Source of the DNA: Tolumonas sp008015085 | GTDB lineage: Bacteria; Pseudomonadota; Gammaproteobacteria; Enterobacterales; Aeromonadaceae | DNA: 64,000 nt | Direction of reading: 5' to 3' | NCBI GenBank assembly: GCA_029265125.1 | Contig: JAJUJX010000005.1 | Coordinates: forward strand, 155,313 to 219,312 | Shown: positions 25,347-34,012 of the stretch, piece by piece | How positions within the stretch are numbered: position 1 is the stretch's first letter | Layout of the letters: each line of letters opens with the position of its first letter | The notes under the pieces: generated by a model | Told to the model about the DNA's origin: nothing | The model's database searches: none | Seen by the model: the letters and a program-made list of their open reading frames with translations, nothing else | Made by a program: the position numbers and the translations under genes

Positions 25347-26579
25347 GTGCAGATATATCTGGTTGGCGGAGCGGTGCGAGACAGTTTATTAGGGCTACCG
25401 GTTACTGAACGCGATTATGTCGTGGTGGGTAGTGAAGCTCAGACCTTAATCGATCAAGGGTTTCAGCCCGTCGGCCGCGATTTTCCGGTTTTTCTGCATC
25501 CTCAAACTAAAGAGGAATATGCCCTCGCCCGCATTGAACGCAAACAAGGCAAAGGCTACACCGGTTTTGCCTGCTATGCCGCACCCGATGTCACTCTGGA
25601 GCAAGATCTGCTGCGCCGGGATCTGACTATCAACGCAATCGCTCAGGATCAAAACGGTCAGTTGCATGATCCCTATGGTGGGATCGATGATCTAAATAAC
25701 CGGGTATTACGTCATATATCTCCGGCATTCAGTGAAGACCCGCTACGGGTATTGCGGGTAGCCCGTTTTGCAGCCCGTTTCCATCATCTGGGTTTTTATA
25801 TTGCACCGGAAACACTGGAGCTGATGCGTAAACTCAGTCGCAGCGGAGAATTGAATCACCTGACACCGGAGCGCATCTGGAAAGAGCTGGATAAAGTGCT
25901 GGTTGGACGTAATCCGCAGATCTTTTTCGAGATCCTGCATGATTGCGAAGCCTTGAATGTGCTGCTGCCGGAAGTGGATGCCCTGTTCGGCATTCCGGCC
26001 CGCCCAGACTGGCATCCGGAAGTAGACACGGGTGTGCATGTCATGATGGCATTACGTGAAGCTAGCCTGCGCAGTGATGATCTGGCGGTACGCTTTGCCA
26101 CGCTCTGCCACGATCTGGGAAAGGCTCAAACGCCATCACACATTTTACCCAGCCATCATGGGCATGGTGAACGTGGCCTTCCCTTGATCCGGGAACTGTG
26201 CAAACGGCTCAGAGTACCCAACGATTGCCGTGATGTAGCACTACTGGTCAGTGAATTACACTCGCAGATACATACGGCGTTACAGCTACGCCCGGCCACC
26301 ATGCTGAAGCTGTTTGACCGGCTGGATGTCTGGCGCAAACCAGATCGACTCAATCAGTTGCTGCTCAGCTGCCAGGCCGATTTTTATGGCCGCCTTGGCT
26401 TTGCAGAACGAGAATACCCAGAGCCAGACTATGTGAGACAAGCCTACGAAGCAGCTGCGGCGGTCGCTGTAAAACCGATCATCGAAGCCGGTTATACCGG
26501 TGAGGCAATACGGCTGCAGTTAAGCCGCCGCCGTATCTTTGCGATAAGAGATGTGCATTGTCGCTGGAACGATAAATAA
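25347..26579 (+). CDS. cca: Multifunctional CCA-adding enzyme
   Basis: A 410-residue tRNA nucleotidyltransferase that builds or repairs the 3' CCA end. The class II polymerase head has LVGGAVRDSLLG and the RRDLTINAIAQD motif, followed by the RNA-binding neck (DPLRVLRVARFAARF). A C-terminal HD domain (TLCHDLGKAQTP, HHGHGERG) marks the long, multifunctional form with phosphatase and phosphodiesterase activity. It starts at GTG with GGAGG 8 nt upstream. Both tRNA genes seen in the window already encode CCA, so repair is its likely main task. Confidence 0.96.
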   Translation: MQIYLVGGAVRDSLLGLPVTERDYVVVGSEAQTLIDQGFQPVGRDFPVFLHPQTKEEYALARIERKQGKGYTGFACYAAPDVTLEQDLLRRDLTINAIAQDQNGQLHDPYGGIDDLNNRVLRHISPAFSEDPLRVLRVARFAARFHHLGFYIAPETLELMRKLSRSGELNHLTPERIWKELDKVLVGRNPQIFFEILHDCEALNVLLPEVDALFGIPARPDWHPEVDTGVHVMMALREASLRSDDLAVRFATLCHDLGKAQTPSHILPSHHGHGERGLPLIRELCKRLRVPNDCRDVALLVSELHSQIHTALQLRPATMLKLFDRLDVWRKPDRLNQLLLSCQADFYGRLGFAEREYPEPDYVRQAYEAAAAVAVKPIIEAGYTGEAIRLQLSRRRIFAIRDVHCRWNDK

Positions 26580-26583
26580 TCGC

Positions 26584-27072
26584 TTATTGCCAGTCAAAAA
26601 CTACGGTGCGCAGTGGCTGACGACTGGCATCGTACTCTTTCCACAATTGCGCCAGTGTCATTTCTGCCAGCGGATGACGCCACTCAGGTGCCAATTCAGC
26701 AAATGGCCGCAGCACAAAGGCATTGAGTAATATCTCACTGCGCGGCAATTCTACTGGTTGAGTAACCACCTGCTCATCATACGCCAGCAAATCCAGATCC
26801 AGTTTGCGGCCTGAAAATTTTTTTGCATCTGCCGGGCGGCCATGCGCAAATTCAATGGCTCGCAGTTGCGCAGCGACTTCAGCCACAGACTGGAGAGTCT
26901 CTGCAGCGATGACCAGATTATAAAAAGGCGCTCCTGCAAAGCCGACAGCATCACTCTCGTACACTGTTGAACAGCGGCAATTGGAAAATACCTGCTGCAA
27001 CGCCTGCCAGCCTGCCCGCAGATAACGCTCCCGTTCGATGTTAGAACCCACACCGATAAATATACGGGCCAT
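26584..27072 (-). CDS. folK: 6-hydroxymethyl-7,8-dihydropterin pyrophosphokinase
   Basis: A 162-residue HPPK that transfers pyrophosphate from ATP to the pterin alcohol before dihydropteroate synthase. The substrate loop GVGSNIERERYL, the FYNLVI segment and the Mg-binding Asp pair in GRKLDLDLLAYDE are visible. Its ATG overlaps the folB stop by one base (TAATG), so the two sequential folate enzymes are translationally coupled. It converges on cca with a 4-bp gap. Confidence 0.94.
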   Translation of the reverse strand: MARIFIGVGSNIERERYLRAGWQALQQVFSNCRCSTVYESDAVGFAGAPFYNLVIAAETLQSVAEVAAQLRAIEFAHGRPADAKKFSGRKLDLDLLAYDEQVVTQPVELPRSEILLNAFVLRPFAELAPEWRHPLAEMTLAQLWKEYDASRQPLRTVVFDWQ

Positions 27073-27422
27073 TATGCCTCCCGAATGATCTCAACACCGA
27101 CACCCCGGGCATTCACAACCGCACCCGGTTTGGTCACCCGCACGCGCACCCGCAATACTGGAAACTCACTCAACAGCAGTTGAGCCGTCTGTTCGGCGAC
27201 GGCCTCAACCAGCCCGATAGGACGCGTACTGATCATATCAGTGACCCGCTTAGACACAGCCGCATAATCCAGCGCCAGCGACATATCGTCCTGCTCACCA
27301 GCAGCCTGTGTATCAAAATCCATTTCCAGATCAATAACCAGTTTCTGAGTGATCTGCTTTTCCCACTCATACACACCTATCGTGCAATAAACTTCGAGAT
27401 GATCGATAAAGACTTTATCCAT
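27072..27422 (-). CDS. folB: Dihydroneopterin aldolase
   Basis: A 116-residue aldolase producing 6-hydroxymethyl-7,8-dihydropterin. It has the N-terminal strand MDKVFIDHLEVYCTIGVYEWE, the DMSLALDYAAVSKRV segment, the substrate-binding Glu in VEAVAEQTAQLLL and the catalytic Lys in VRVTKPGAV. Divergent from plsY and first gene of the folB-folK pair. Confidence 0.95.
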   Translation of the reverse strand: MDKVFIDHLEVYCTIGVYEWEKQITQKLVIDLEMDFDTQAAGEQDDMSLALDYAAVSKRVTDMISTRPIGLVEAVAEQTAQLLLSEFPVLRVRVRVTKPGAVVNARGVGVEIIREA

Positions 27423-27527
27423 GTTTTAACCTAATTCTGCTAATCTGGACGGAGGATTGTTGGCATGGATCATACTCCAGCCAGCGCCAATAGAAAAACA
27501 GAGTCCGCAGCCAACGTCAGGAGACCT

Positions 27528-28139
27528 ATGCTCGCTCTCACTTTCGCTATGACAGGTATAGCCTATCTGCTGGGTTCCGTCAGTAATGCGGTATTAATCA
27601 GCCGGTTCTATGCTTTACCCGATCCGCGTGAATATGGATCCCATAATCCGGGAGCCACCAACGTACTGCGTTCCGGCAGGAAAATAGCCGCACTGTTGGT
27701 ACTGCTGCTGGACATGCTCAAAGGTACTATTCCGGTTTATTTTGCCTGGTATCTGGATATTCCACCCATTTATCTTGGCTTTATTGGTATTGCCGCTTGC
27801 CTCGGGCATATGTATCCGCTCTATTTCCAGTTCCGCGGAGGAAAAGGAGTCGCGACTGCACTGGGCACCCTGCTGCCTATCGGCCTCGATATGGGCAGTT
27901 TCATGATAGCCACCTGGCTGATTGTTCTCATGCTGACCGGCTATTCCTCGCTGGCGGCTATCAGTGCCGCGTTACTGGCACCGATTTATACCTATTGCCT
28001 GAAACCAGAGTACACCTTACCGGTATCCATGCTGTGCGGCTTGATCATCCTACGCCATCATGAAAATATCACCCGACTGCTGCATAACTGTGAACCGCGG
28101 ATCTGGCCACGACACCCGTTAAAGCGTCACAGCCGCTAA
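27528..28139 (+). CDS. plsY: Glycerol-3-phosphate acyltransferase PlsY (acyl-phosphate dependent)
   Basis: A 203-residue inner-membrane enzyme that acylates glycerol 3-phosphate from acyl-phosphate, the first step of phospholipid synthesis. The three cytoplasmic family motifs are present: GSHNPGATNVLR, FRGGKGVATALG and LRHHENITRLL. ATG 27528, with AGGAG 6 nt upstream, gives the usual length; an in-frame ATG at 27465 would add a hydrophilic tail. The 3' end overlaps the converging tsaD by 21 bp. Confidence 0.94.
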   Translation: MLALTFAMTGIAYLLGSVSNAVLISRFYALPDPREYGSHNPGATNVLRSGRKIAALLVLLLDMLKGTIPVYFAWYLDIPPIYLGFIGIAACLGHMYPLYFQFRGGKGVATALGTLLPIGLDMGSFMIATWLIVLMLTGYSSLAAISAALLAPIYTYCLKPEYTLPVSMLCGLIILRHHENITRLLHNCEPRIWPRHPLKRHSR

Positions 28140-29138
28140 CGTTTCCAGATTCCAGCGGGGCTGCACTACAATCTCCAGCCCAGTGGTATGACCCGCTTTC
28201 AGACGCTGCATACCAGCAAACGCAATCATCGCACCGTTATCGGTACAGAATTCCGGGCGAGGATAGAACACTTCACCACCCAGCTTGCTCATCAGCTCTG
28301 CCAGCTGGCTACGCAACTGCTTGTTCGCACTCACACCACCGGCAATCACCAGACGTTTCAGCCCGGTTTCCTGTAAAGCGCGTTTGCACTTAATCGCCAG
28401 TGTATCCACCACGGCTGACTGAAACGCATGCGCAATATCCGCACGGGTTTGATCGTCAGATCCCTGACTGTGGATCGTATTCGCAGCGAAGGTTTTCAAC
28501 CCGGAAAAACTGAAATCCAGTCCAGGACGATCTGTCATCGGCCGCGGGAAGACAAAGCGCCCGGCGGTACCCTGCTCTGCCAGTCTGGACAACGCTGCTC
28601 CGCCTGGATAATCCAGCCCCAGTAACTTAGCCGTCTTATCAAACGCTTCACCTGCCGCATCATCTATTGATTCGCCAAGGATCTGATACTGTCCAATACC
28701 ATCTACCCGTACCAGCAAGGTGTGCCCGCCAGATACAAGCAACGCGATAAAAGGAAACTCCGGAACCCGCTCTTCCAGCATCGGTGCAAGCAGATGACCT
28801 TCCATATGATGAACCGGGACAGCCGGTTTATTCCAGGCCATCGCCAGTGAACGCGCAATAGTCGCCCCGACCAGCAAAGCACCAACCAGCCCAGGACCGG
28901 CCGTGTAAGCGATCCCGTCAAGATCCTCGGATCGGCAACCCGCCTGTTGCATAGCTGCTTCGATCAACGGCAGCGTTTTGCGGATATGATCTCGGCTGGC
29001 CAACTCAGGCACCACTCCGCCATAATCCGCATGTAGCTTGATCTGGCTATATAATTGATGAGCGAGGATCCCGCGTTGATCGTCAAAGATCGCAATCCCT
29101 GTTTCATCACAGGATGTTTCAATGCCCAAAACGCGCAT
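28119..29138 (-). CDS. tsaD: tRNA t6A37 threonylcarbamoyltransferase TsaD
   Basis: A 339-residue ASKHA enzyme that, with TsaB and TsaE, places threonylcarbamoyl on A37 of ANN-decoding tRNAs. Motifs: RVLGIETSCDETGIAIFD, the metal-binding VHHMEGHLLAP, LVSGGHTLLV and IAGGVSANKQLRSQL. The gene is divergent from rpsU and tail-to-tail with plsY, the standard gammaproteobacterial order. Confidence 0.97.
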   Translation of the reverse strand: MRVLGIETSCDETGIAIFDDQRGILAHQLYSQIKLHADYGGVVPELASRDHIRKTLPLIEAAMQQAGCRSEDLDGIAYTAGPGLVGALLVGATIARSLAMAWNKPAVPVHHMEGHLLAPMLEERVPEFPFIALLVSGGHTLLVRVDGIGQYQILGESIDDAAGEAFDKTAKLLGLDYPGGAALSRLAEQGTAGRFVFPRPMTDRPGLDFSFSGLKTFAANTIHSQGSDDQTRADIAHAFQSAVVDTLAIKCKRALQETGLKRLVIAGGVSANKQLRSQLAELMSKLGGEVFYPRPEFCTDNGAMIAFAGMQRLKAGHTTGLEIVVQPRWNLETLAAVTL

Positions 29139-29228
29139 TTTTCGGTTACTCCGGTAAAATTTCGACCGATTAATGGGGTGCTATGGTACATTTCAGCGGT
29201 TTTTTACTCCAGCTTGTTCTGATCGGGG

Positions 29229-29258
29229 TTTACATACCCCCATCCATAGGATTAAAAT
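29229..29258 (+). promoter_or_regulatory. Candidate promoter of the rpsU-dnaG-rpoD operon
   Basis: -35 TTTACA (29229-29234), an 18-bp spacer and -10 TAAAAT (29253-29258), lying about 65 bp before the rpsU start codon in the divergent tsaD/rpsU gap. No LexA box was evident. Confidence 0.5.
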
Positions 29259-29323
29259 TCGGCACCATTTTTAGTAAGGCTGACTTTCAGCCAGAAAAAC
29301 ATTCACACCGAGGTGAAAGGCAC

Positions 29324-29539
29324 ATGCCAGTTATTAAAGTCCGTGAAAACGAACCATTCGACGTAGCTCTGCGTCGCTTCAAACGTTCCTGCGAAAAAGC
29401 AGGTGTTCTGTCAGACGTACGCAGCCGCGAATTCTACGAAAAGCCAACTACTGTTCGTAAACGCGCTAAAGCATCTGCAGTTAAACGTCACATGAAGAAA
29501 CTGGCTCGCGAAAACGCACGTCGTAACCGTCTGTACTAA
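29324..29539 (+). CDS. rpsU: 30S ribosomal protein S21
   Basis: A 71-residue, very basic ribosomal protein beginning MPVIKVRENEPFDVALRRFK, matching E. coli S21 in length and sequence; it takes part in mRNA start-site selection on the 30S platform. GAGGTG lies 8 nt before the ATG; an in-frame upstream ATG at 29183 is a shadow. First gene of the macromolecular synthesis operon. Confidence 0.97.
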   Translation: MPVIKVRENEPFDVALRRFKRSCEKAGVLSDVRSREFYEKPTTVRKRAKASAVKRHMKKLARENARRNRLY

Positions 29540-29565
29540 TTTACAGACCGTTAAGTTTTCTCGAT

Positions 29566-29602
29566 AAGCCGCGCACTCCTCTGATTGCGCGGCTTGTTTT
29601 TA
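29566..29602 (+). terminator. Terminator between rpsU and dnaG
   Basis: A perfect 10-bp stem AAGCCGCGCA/TGCGCGGCTT with a 10-nt loop, then GTTTTTATT, ending about 20 bp before the dnaG start. E. coli has an intercistronic terminator at the same place that lets rpsU outnumber dnaG; the same partial termination is inferred. Confidence 0.85.
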
Positions 29603-29620
29603 TTGGCAGACGGAATTCAG

Positions 29621-31369
29621 ATGGCTGGCAAAATCCCGCAATCCTTTATTGATGATCTGCTGAATCGAACCGACATTGTCGAGTTGATCGATAGCCGCGT
29701 TCACCTGAAAAAAGCAGGCAAGAATTATCAGGCTTGCTGCCCGTTCCATAACGAAAAATCGCCTTCATTTTCTGTCAGCCCCGAAAAGCAGTTCTATCAT
29801 TGCTTCGGTTGTGGTGCGCATGGCAATGCCATCGGTTTCCTGATGGAGTATGACGGGCTCAACTTCCCTGATGCAATTGGTGAACTGGCCAATCTGCACG
29901 GTCTGACCGTGCCGACTGATCAGCCACATCATCAGCAAGGGCCAGCACCCTCTGCCGATCACTATCAGCTGATGGAATGGGCTGCCCGCTATTTTCAGGG
30001 GCAGTTAAAGAGTGCACCACAAGCCATCGAATACCTGAAAAACCGCGGTTTAACCGGCGAAATTGTTAAACAGTTTGCTATTGGTTACGCCCCTTCCGGC
30101 TGGGATGGCTTACGCCAGACCTTATCCCGTTCGGCGGCTACTGAAGCCCAGCTGGTTGAACTCGGTATGTTGATCAGTCGTGATGGCGGCGGTAGTTATG
30201 ATCGGTTCCGGGATCGAATCATGTTTCCGATCCGTGACCGCCGAGGCCGGGTTATTGGCTTTGGAGGCCGGGTGTTAGGCGATGGGACACCAAAATACCT
30301 GAACTCACCGGAAACACCGATCTTCCACAAAGGCAAAGAACTGTTTGGTCTGTATCAGGTCAAGGAGAAACACCGATCTCCTGCCCGAATCCTGATCGTC
30401 GAAGGCTATATGGATGTGGTGGCACTCGCTCAGTTTGGTGTTGATTATGCCGTCGCCTCATTAGGCACATCGACAACCGCTGATCATATGCACCTGTTAT
30501 TCCGCACAACCCCAGAAGTGGTATGCTGTTATGACGGTGATAATGCCGGTCGTGAAGCCGCCTGGCGTGCATTGGAAAATGCCCTGCCCAGCCTGCAGGA
30601 TGGTAAAAACCTGCGGTTTGTCTTTTTACCACCGGAACATGATCCGGATAGCTTTATTCGCGCCTATGGGCGAGAAGCCTTTGAACAACGACTGGATGAA
30701 GCGCAGTCATTTGCTGATTTCCTGTTTGAGCGCTTGACCCGTGATCTGAACCTCAGTGGCGAAGCCGGACAGAATGAACTGGCAAATAAAGCCATTGCTC
30801 TGATCCGCCGCATACCTGAAGGCTTCAACCGGGAAAGCCTGTTAACCAAACTGTCAGCCCAACTACGCTGGGGTGAAAATGAAAAGCGGCTGAAAGAGAT
30901 ATTCCGCCGTCAGGAACAGGAAGCACAGCAGGCCGCCACAGCTCCTCAGTCCAGCGGTAAGATCAAGCTGACCTTGATCCGTCGGGCGATAGCACTGGTT
31001 GTTCAGCATCCACAACAAGCGGCATTACTACCTGTCATGCCGGATGTGCTAAAATCACTGAACGAACCGGGTATTGATGTACTGTTAGCACTGCTGGCGC
31101 AGCTGCATAACAACCCCATGACGACGGGTCAGTTACTGGAACACTGGCGCGGTACTCGTGAAGGGCGTGCATTAGCCCAGCTCGCAATGCTGGATGAAGT
31201 GACCATTGGCGATAACATCCAGCAGGAGCTGGAAGATGTCTGTGATCGTCTGCTGGATCTTTATCTGCAGCAGCGTTTAGACAATCTGCTCAATCAGAAC
31301 CAACTGAATCTTGAAGAAAAACAGGAGCTTCAGTTTTTGCTGGCAGAATATAAACGTACAACGAAATAA
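29621..31369 (+). CDS. dnaG: DNA primase
   Basis: A 582-residue primase that lays RNA primers for replication. The CHC2-type zinc-binding domain is at the N-terminus (CCPFHNEKSPSF and FYHCFGCGAHG), the TOPRIM catalytic core contains LIVEGYMDVVALAQ and CCYDGDNAGREAA, and a C-terminal helical domain (about 440-582) should bind the DnaB helicase. ATG 29621 gives the family N-terminus MAGKIPQSFIDDLL. The ribosome site is weak (CGGAA), consistent with low expression of dnaG within this operon. Confidence 0.97.
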   Translation: MAGKIPQSFIDDLLNRTDIVELIDSRVHLKKAGKNYQACCPFHNEKSPSFSVSPEKQFYHCFGCGAHGNAIGFLMEYDGLNFPDAIGELANLHGLTVPTDQPHHQQGPAPSADHYQLMEWAARYFQGQLKSAPQAIEYLKNRGLTGEIVKQFAIGYAPSGWDGLRQTLSRSAATEAQLVELGMLISRDGGGSYDRFRDRIMFPIRDRRGRVIGFGGRVLGDGTPKYLNSPETPIFHKGKELFGLYQVKEKHRSPARILIVEGYMDVVALAQFGVDYAVASLGTSTTADHMHLLFRTTPEVVCCYDGDNAGREAAWRALENALPSLQDGKNLRFVFLPPEHDPDSFIRAYGREAFEQRLDEAQSFADFLFERLTRDLNLSGEAGQNELANKAIALIRRIPEGFNRESLLTKLSAQLRWGENEKRLKEIFRRQEQEAQQAATAPQSSGKIKLTLIRRAIALVVQHPQQAALLPVMPDVLKSLNEPGIDVLLALLAQLHNNPMTTGQLLEHWRGTREGRALAQLAMLDEVTIGDNIQQELEDVCDRLLDLYLQQRLDNLLNQNQLNLEEKQELQFLLAEYKRTTK

Positions 31370-31471
31370 ATAGCTGTCAGCTTGAATTTCAACCGCTGCA
31401 GCACTATATGATTAAGACAGCCCGGATTCGGGATTATAGCTACTTGAAGTTGCAACACTGCACTGAACAAA

Positions 31472-31510
31472 CCGCTTACCCTGTATGAAAGAGAACGGGG
31501 CGGATTTTTA
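31472..31510 (+). terminator. Possible terminator between dnaG and rpoD
   Basis: CCG and CCCTGT (with a 4-nt bulge) can pair with ACGGGG and CGG, followed by ATTTTTA. The stem is irregular, so the call is tentative. Confidence 0.35.
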
Positions 31511-31546
31511 CTTTGTCGTTAACGTGCAAAATGGCCGTCGTTTCAT

Positions 31547-31552
31547 TATAAT
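31547..31552 (+). promoter_or_regulatory. -10-like element upstream of rpoD
   Basis: A consensus TATAAT stands 64 bp before the rpoD start codon. No good -35 is seen at 16-18 bp spacing (best GTGCAA), so a factor-dependent or alternative-sigma promoter is possible; E. coli rpoD also has internal promoters in this region. Confidence 0.4.
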
Positions 31553-31615
31553 CGGCGGATTTTACGCCACCGGGCAAGAACATCTGCCCAAGTAAGTACC
31601 AACCGGATGAGTTCT

Positions 31616-33469
31616 ATGGAGCAAACCCCTCAGTCGCAACTAAAACTCCTCGTTGCCAAAGGTAAAGAGCAGGGTTATCTGACTTACGCTGAAGTAAACG
31701 ATCATCTGCCACAGGATATCGTTGACTCTGATCAGATAGAAGACATTATTCAGATGATCAATGACATGGGTATCCAGGTCGTTGAAAGCGTACCTGATGC
31801 CGATGATTTGTTGCTGACCGAAAGCAGTGCCGCCGATGAAGACGCAGCCGAGGCTGCAGCACAGGTACTGGCATCTGTTGAATCTGAAATCGGCCGTACT
31901 ACCGACCCGGTACGTATGTACATGCGCGAAATGGGAACGGTAGAACTGTTGACCCGTGAAGGCGAAATCGACATCGCCAAACGAATCGAAGACGGTATCA
32001 ACCAGGTACAAAGCTCCGTTGCTGAATATCCGGAAGCCATCACCTATCTGCTGGATCAATTTGATCGTTTTGAAGCAGGCCATATTCGTCTCGGTGACAT
32101 TATCTCTGGCTTTGTCAGCGAAGATGATGATTTACCGCCTACAGCTACCAACATTGGTTCAGGTCTGGATGATGAAGATCTGGCTGATGATGACAGCAGC
32201 GATGATGACGAAGAAGACGAAGATGGCGACAGTGACAGCGATGCGGATGAAGATACTGGTCCGGATCCTGAAGTTGCCCGTGAAAAATTTGCCGCACTGC
32301 GTGTCCAGTATGAAAAAACGCGTGATGCTATCAAAGCAAATGGCCGTGATAGCGAAGTCGCTAAGGTTCAGATTTTAGAACTGGCTAACGTATTCAAAGA
32401 GTTCCGTCTGGTACCAAAACAGTTTGACCGTCTGGTCAACAGCATGCGCGATATGATGGAGCGTGTACGTGTTCAGGAACGTCTGATCCTGCGTTACTGC
32501 GTTGAATACGCAAAGATGCCGAAGAAAAACTTTGTGGCAGCGTTCACTAACAATGAATCAAGCAATGGCTGGTTTGAATTTGCCAAAGGTAGTGGTAAGC
32601 CTTGGTCTGCCGCACTGGAAAGCCAGGATGAAGACGTACAACGCTCTATCCTGAAACTCCAGCAGGTAGAGCAGGAAACCGGCCTGTCTATTGCACAGAT
32701 CAAGGACATTAACCGTCGTATGAGTATCGGTGAAGCGAAAGCCCGCCGTGCGAAAAAAGAGATGGTAGAAGCGAACTTACGTCTGGTTATTTCTATCGCG
32801 AAGAAATATACCAACCGTGGTCTGCAGTTCCTCGATCTGATCCAGGAAGGTAACATTGGTCTGATGAAAGCGGTTGATAAATTTGAATATCGCCGTGGCT
32901 ATAAATTCTCGACCTATGCGACCTGGTGGATCCGTCAGGCAATTACCCGTTCGATCGCCGACCAAGCGCGGACGATCCGTATTCCGGTACACATGATCGA
33001 AACGATCAACAAACTGAACCGTATCTCTCGCCAGATGCTGCAGGAAATGGGGCGCGAGCCTAACCCTGATGAACTGGCTGAACGTATGGGTATGCCGGAA
33101 GATAAGATCCGTAAAGTGCTGAAGATCGCGAAAGAGCCAATTTCCATGGAAACCCCTATCGGTGACGATGAAGATTCGCATCTGGGAGATTTCATTGAAG
33201 ACACCACACTGGCACTGCCAGCGGATGCTGCAACCTCAGAAAGCCTGAAAGCAGCAACTCGTGATGTTCTTTCCGGCCTGACAGCCCGTGAAGCGAAAGT
33301 TCTGCGTATGCGTTTTGGTATCGATATGAACACTGACCATACTTTGGAAGAAGTTGGTAAGCAGTTTGACGTTACCCGTGAACGTATTCGTCAAATCGAA
33401 GCCAAAGCATTACGTAAACTGCGTCATCCAAGCCGCTCTGAAGTACTGCGCAGCTTCCTCGACGAATAG
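31616..33469 (+). CDS. rpoD: RNA polymerase sigma-70 factor RpoD
   Basis: A 617-residue primary sigma factor. Region 1.1 begins MEQTPQSQLKLLVAKGKEQG; region 1.2 includes DPVRMYMREMGTVELL; an acidic, Asp-rich non-conserved stretch follows (about 185-210); region 2 contains YKFSTYATWWIRQAI (-10 recognition) and region 4.2 DVTRERIRQIEAKALRKL (-35 recognition). I take ATG 31616 by alignment to E. coli; ATG 31607 three codons upstream is also possible. Last gene of the rpsU-dnaG-rpoD operon. Confidence 0.98.
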   Translation: MEQTPQSQLKLLVAKGKEQGYLTYAEVNDHLPQDIVDSDQIEDIIQMINDMGIQVVESVPDADDLLLTESSAADEDAAEAAAQVLASVESEIGRTTDPVRMYMREMGTVELLTREGEIDIAKRIEDGINQVQSSVAEYPEAITYLLDQFDRFEAGHIRLGDIISGFVSEDDDLPPTATNIGSGLDDEDLADDDSSDDDEEDEDGDSDSDADEDTGPDPEVAREKFAALRVQYEKTRDAIKANGRDSEVAKVQILELANVFKEFRLVPKQFDRLVNSMRDMMERVRVQERLILRYCVEYAKMPKKNFVAAFTNNESSNGWFEFAKGSGKPWSAALESQDEDVQRSILKLQQVEQETGLSIAQIKDINRRMSIGEAKARRAKKEMVEANLRLVISIAKKYTNRGLQFLDLIQEGNIGLMKAVDKFEYRRGYKFSTYATWWIRQAITRSIADQARTIRIPVHMIETINKLNRISRQMLQEMGREPNPDELAERMGMPEDKIRKVLKIAKEPISMETPIGDDEDSHLGDFIEDTTLALPADAATSESLKAATRDVLSGLTAREAKVLRMRFGIDMNTDHTLEEVGKQFDVTRERIRQIEAKALRKLRHPSRSEVLRSFLDE

Positions 33470-33480
33470 TGTTATATCTC

Positions 33481-33513
33481 ACAGGTTGGCGCTTTTCTGA
33501 GCGCCTAACCTGT
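33481..33513 (+). terminator. Hairpin after rpoD
   Basis: ACAGGTTGGCGC pairs with GCGCC-T-AACCTGT (12 bp with a single bulged T) around an 8-nt loop, 11 bp after the rpoD stop. No T-tract follows, so it may act as an mRNA 3' end or with Rho rather than as a simple intrinsic terminator. Confidence 0.5.
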
Positions 33514-33520
33514 TGAAATA

Positions 33521-33549
33521 TAGACACTCAAAAAAGCTATCCGTATAAT
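33521..33549 (+). promoter_or_regulatory. Promoter of tRNA-Ile2
   Basis: TAGACA (33521-33526), a 17-bp spacer and a consensus TATAAT (33544-33549) stand 12 bp before the tRNA 5' end. A near-perfect sigma-70 promoter. Confidence 0.8.
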
Positions 33550-33561
33550 ACGCACCAATTC

Positions 33562-33637
33562 GGCCCCTTAGCTCAGTGGTTAGAGCAGGCGACTCATAAT
33601 CGCTTGGTCCCCCGTTCAAACCGGGGAGGGGCCACCA
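33562..33637 (+). tRNA. ileX: tRNA-Ile2 (anticodon CAU, lysidine-modified)
   Basis: A 76-nt cloverleaf: acceptor GGCCCCT pairs with AGGGGCC, a D arm with AGCTCAGTGGTTAGAGC, anticodon arm GCGACTCATAATCGC, and T arm CCCCGTTCAAACCGGGG; CCA is encoded. It is nearly identical to E. coli ileX in its 5' two thirds and lies just after rpoD as there. The CAU anticodon with this body reads AUA after TilS converts C34 to lysidine; it is not a Met tRNA. Its position makes it the left edge of an AT-rich accessory stretch. Confidence 0.95.
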
Positions 33638-33645
33638 AATATATC

Positions 33646-33680
33646 AAGGACTTACATCAGATTGTTGTAAGTCCTTTTTT
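33646..33680 (+). terminator. Terminator of tRNA-Ile2
   Basis: A perfect 11-bp stem AAGGACTTACA/TGTAAGTCCTT with a 9-nt loop, followed by TTTTTT, 9 bp after the tRNA. Confidence 0.9.
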
Positions 33681-33798
33681 CTTATAAGCAAAAAATTTGC
33701 TATCGCTGTCTTATTTCTCTTATTCAGGACTGGTTATCTTTTATTCTGGGCCGATAAAAAAACAGATACTTCATGAACAATATTTATGATGGTGTGCT

Positions 33799-33930
33799 AT
33801 GAAATCATTGTTCCTGACACCTAACAGATTACCAATCAATCAACAGCGGGAAATCATCCGTATATTACACACTATCGACAAAATGCTCAGACAAACTGAT
33901 TCGCCTCACAAGGCTGAGAGTCGCAGATAA
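33799..33930 (+). CDS. Small hypothetical protein, 43 residues
   Basis: An ATG-to-TAA ORF of 44 codons coding for a basic, helix-prone peptide (starts MKSLFLTPNRLPINQQREI, ends KAESRR). No family is recognised and the ribosome site is weak. It lies alone between the tRNA terminator and a perfect hairpin at 33933-33960. Coding status is uncertain; the compact layout of ORF plus hairpin is the only support. Confidence 0.35.
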   Translation: MKSLFLTPNRLPINQQREIIRILHTIDKMLRQTDSPHKAESRR

Positions 33931-33932
33931 GC

Positions 33933-33960
33933 GGTATAAGCATGGAACGATGCTTATACC
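33933..33960. repeat. Perfect 11-bp inverted repeat
   Basis: GGTATAAGCAT and its exact complement ATGCTTATACC flank a 6-nt loop, directly after the 43-codon ORF. There is no T-tract on either strand, so it is not a typical intrinsic terminator; it may be an mRNA-stabilising hairpin or a protein-binding site. Confidence 0.7.
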
Positions 33961-34012
33961 GACATACAAGACAAGAAATATGTATTTCAGACATTACATC
34001 TGAGTCACTGAA

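Noticed and set aside
32165..32260. Low-complexity acidic run in rpoD as an error or insertion
   Set aside because: Primary sigma factors of this group have an acidic non-conserved region at this place; the frame stays open and flanks align.
33562..33637. tRNA-Met for the CAU anticodon gene
   Set aside because: Body sequence, D arm and location after rpoD match ileX, the minor Ile tRNA with lysidine, not elongator or initiator Met.
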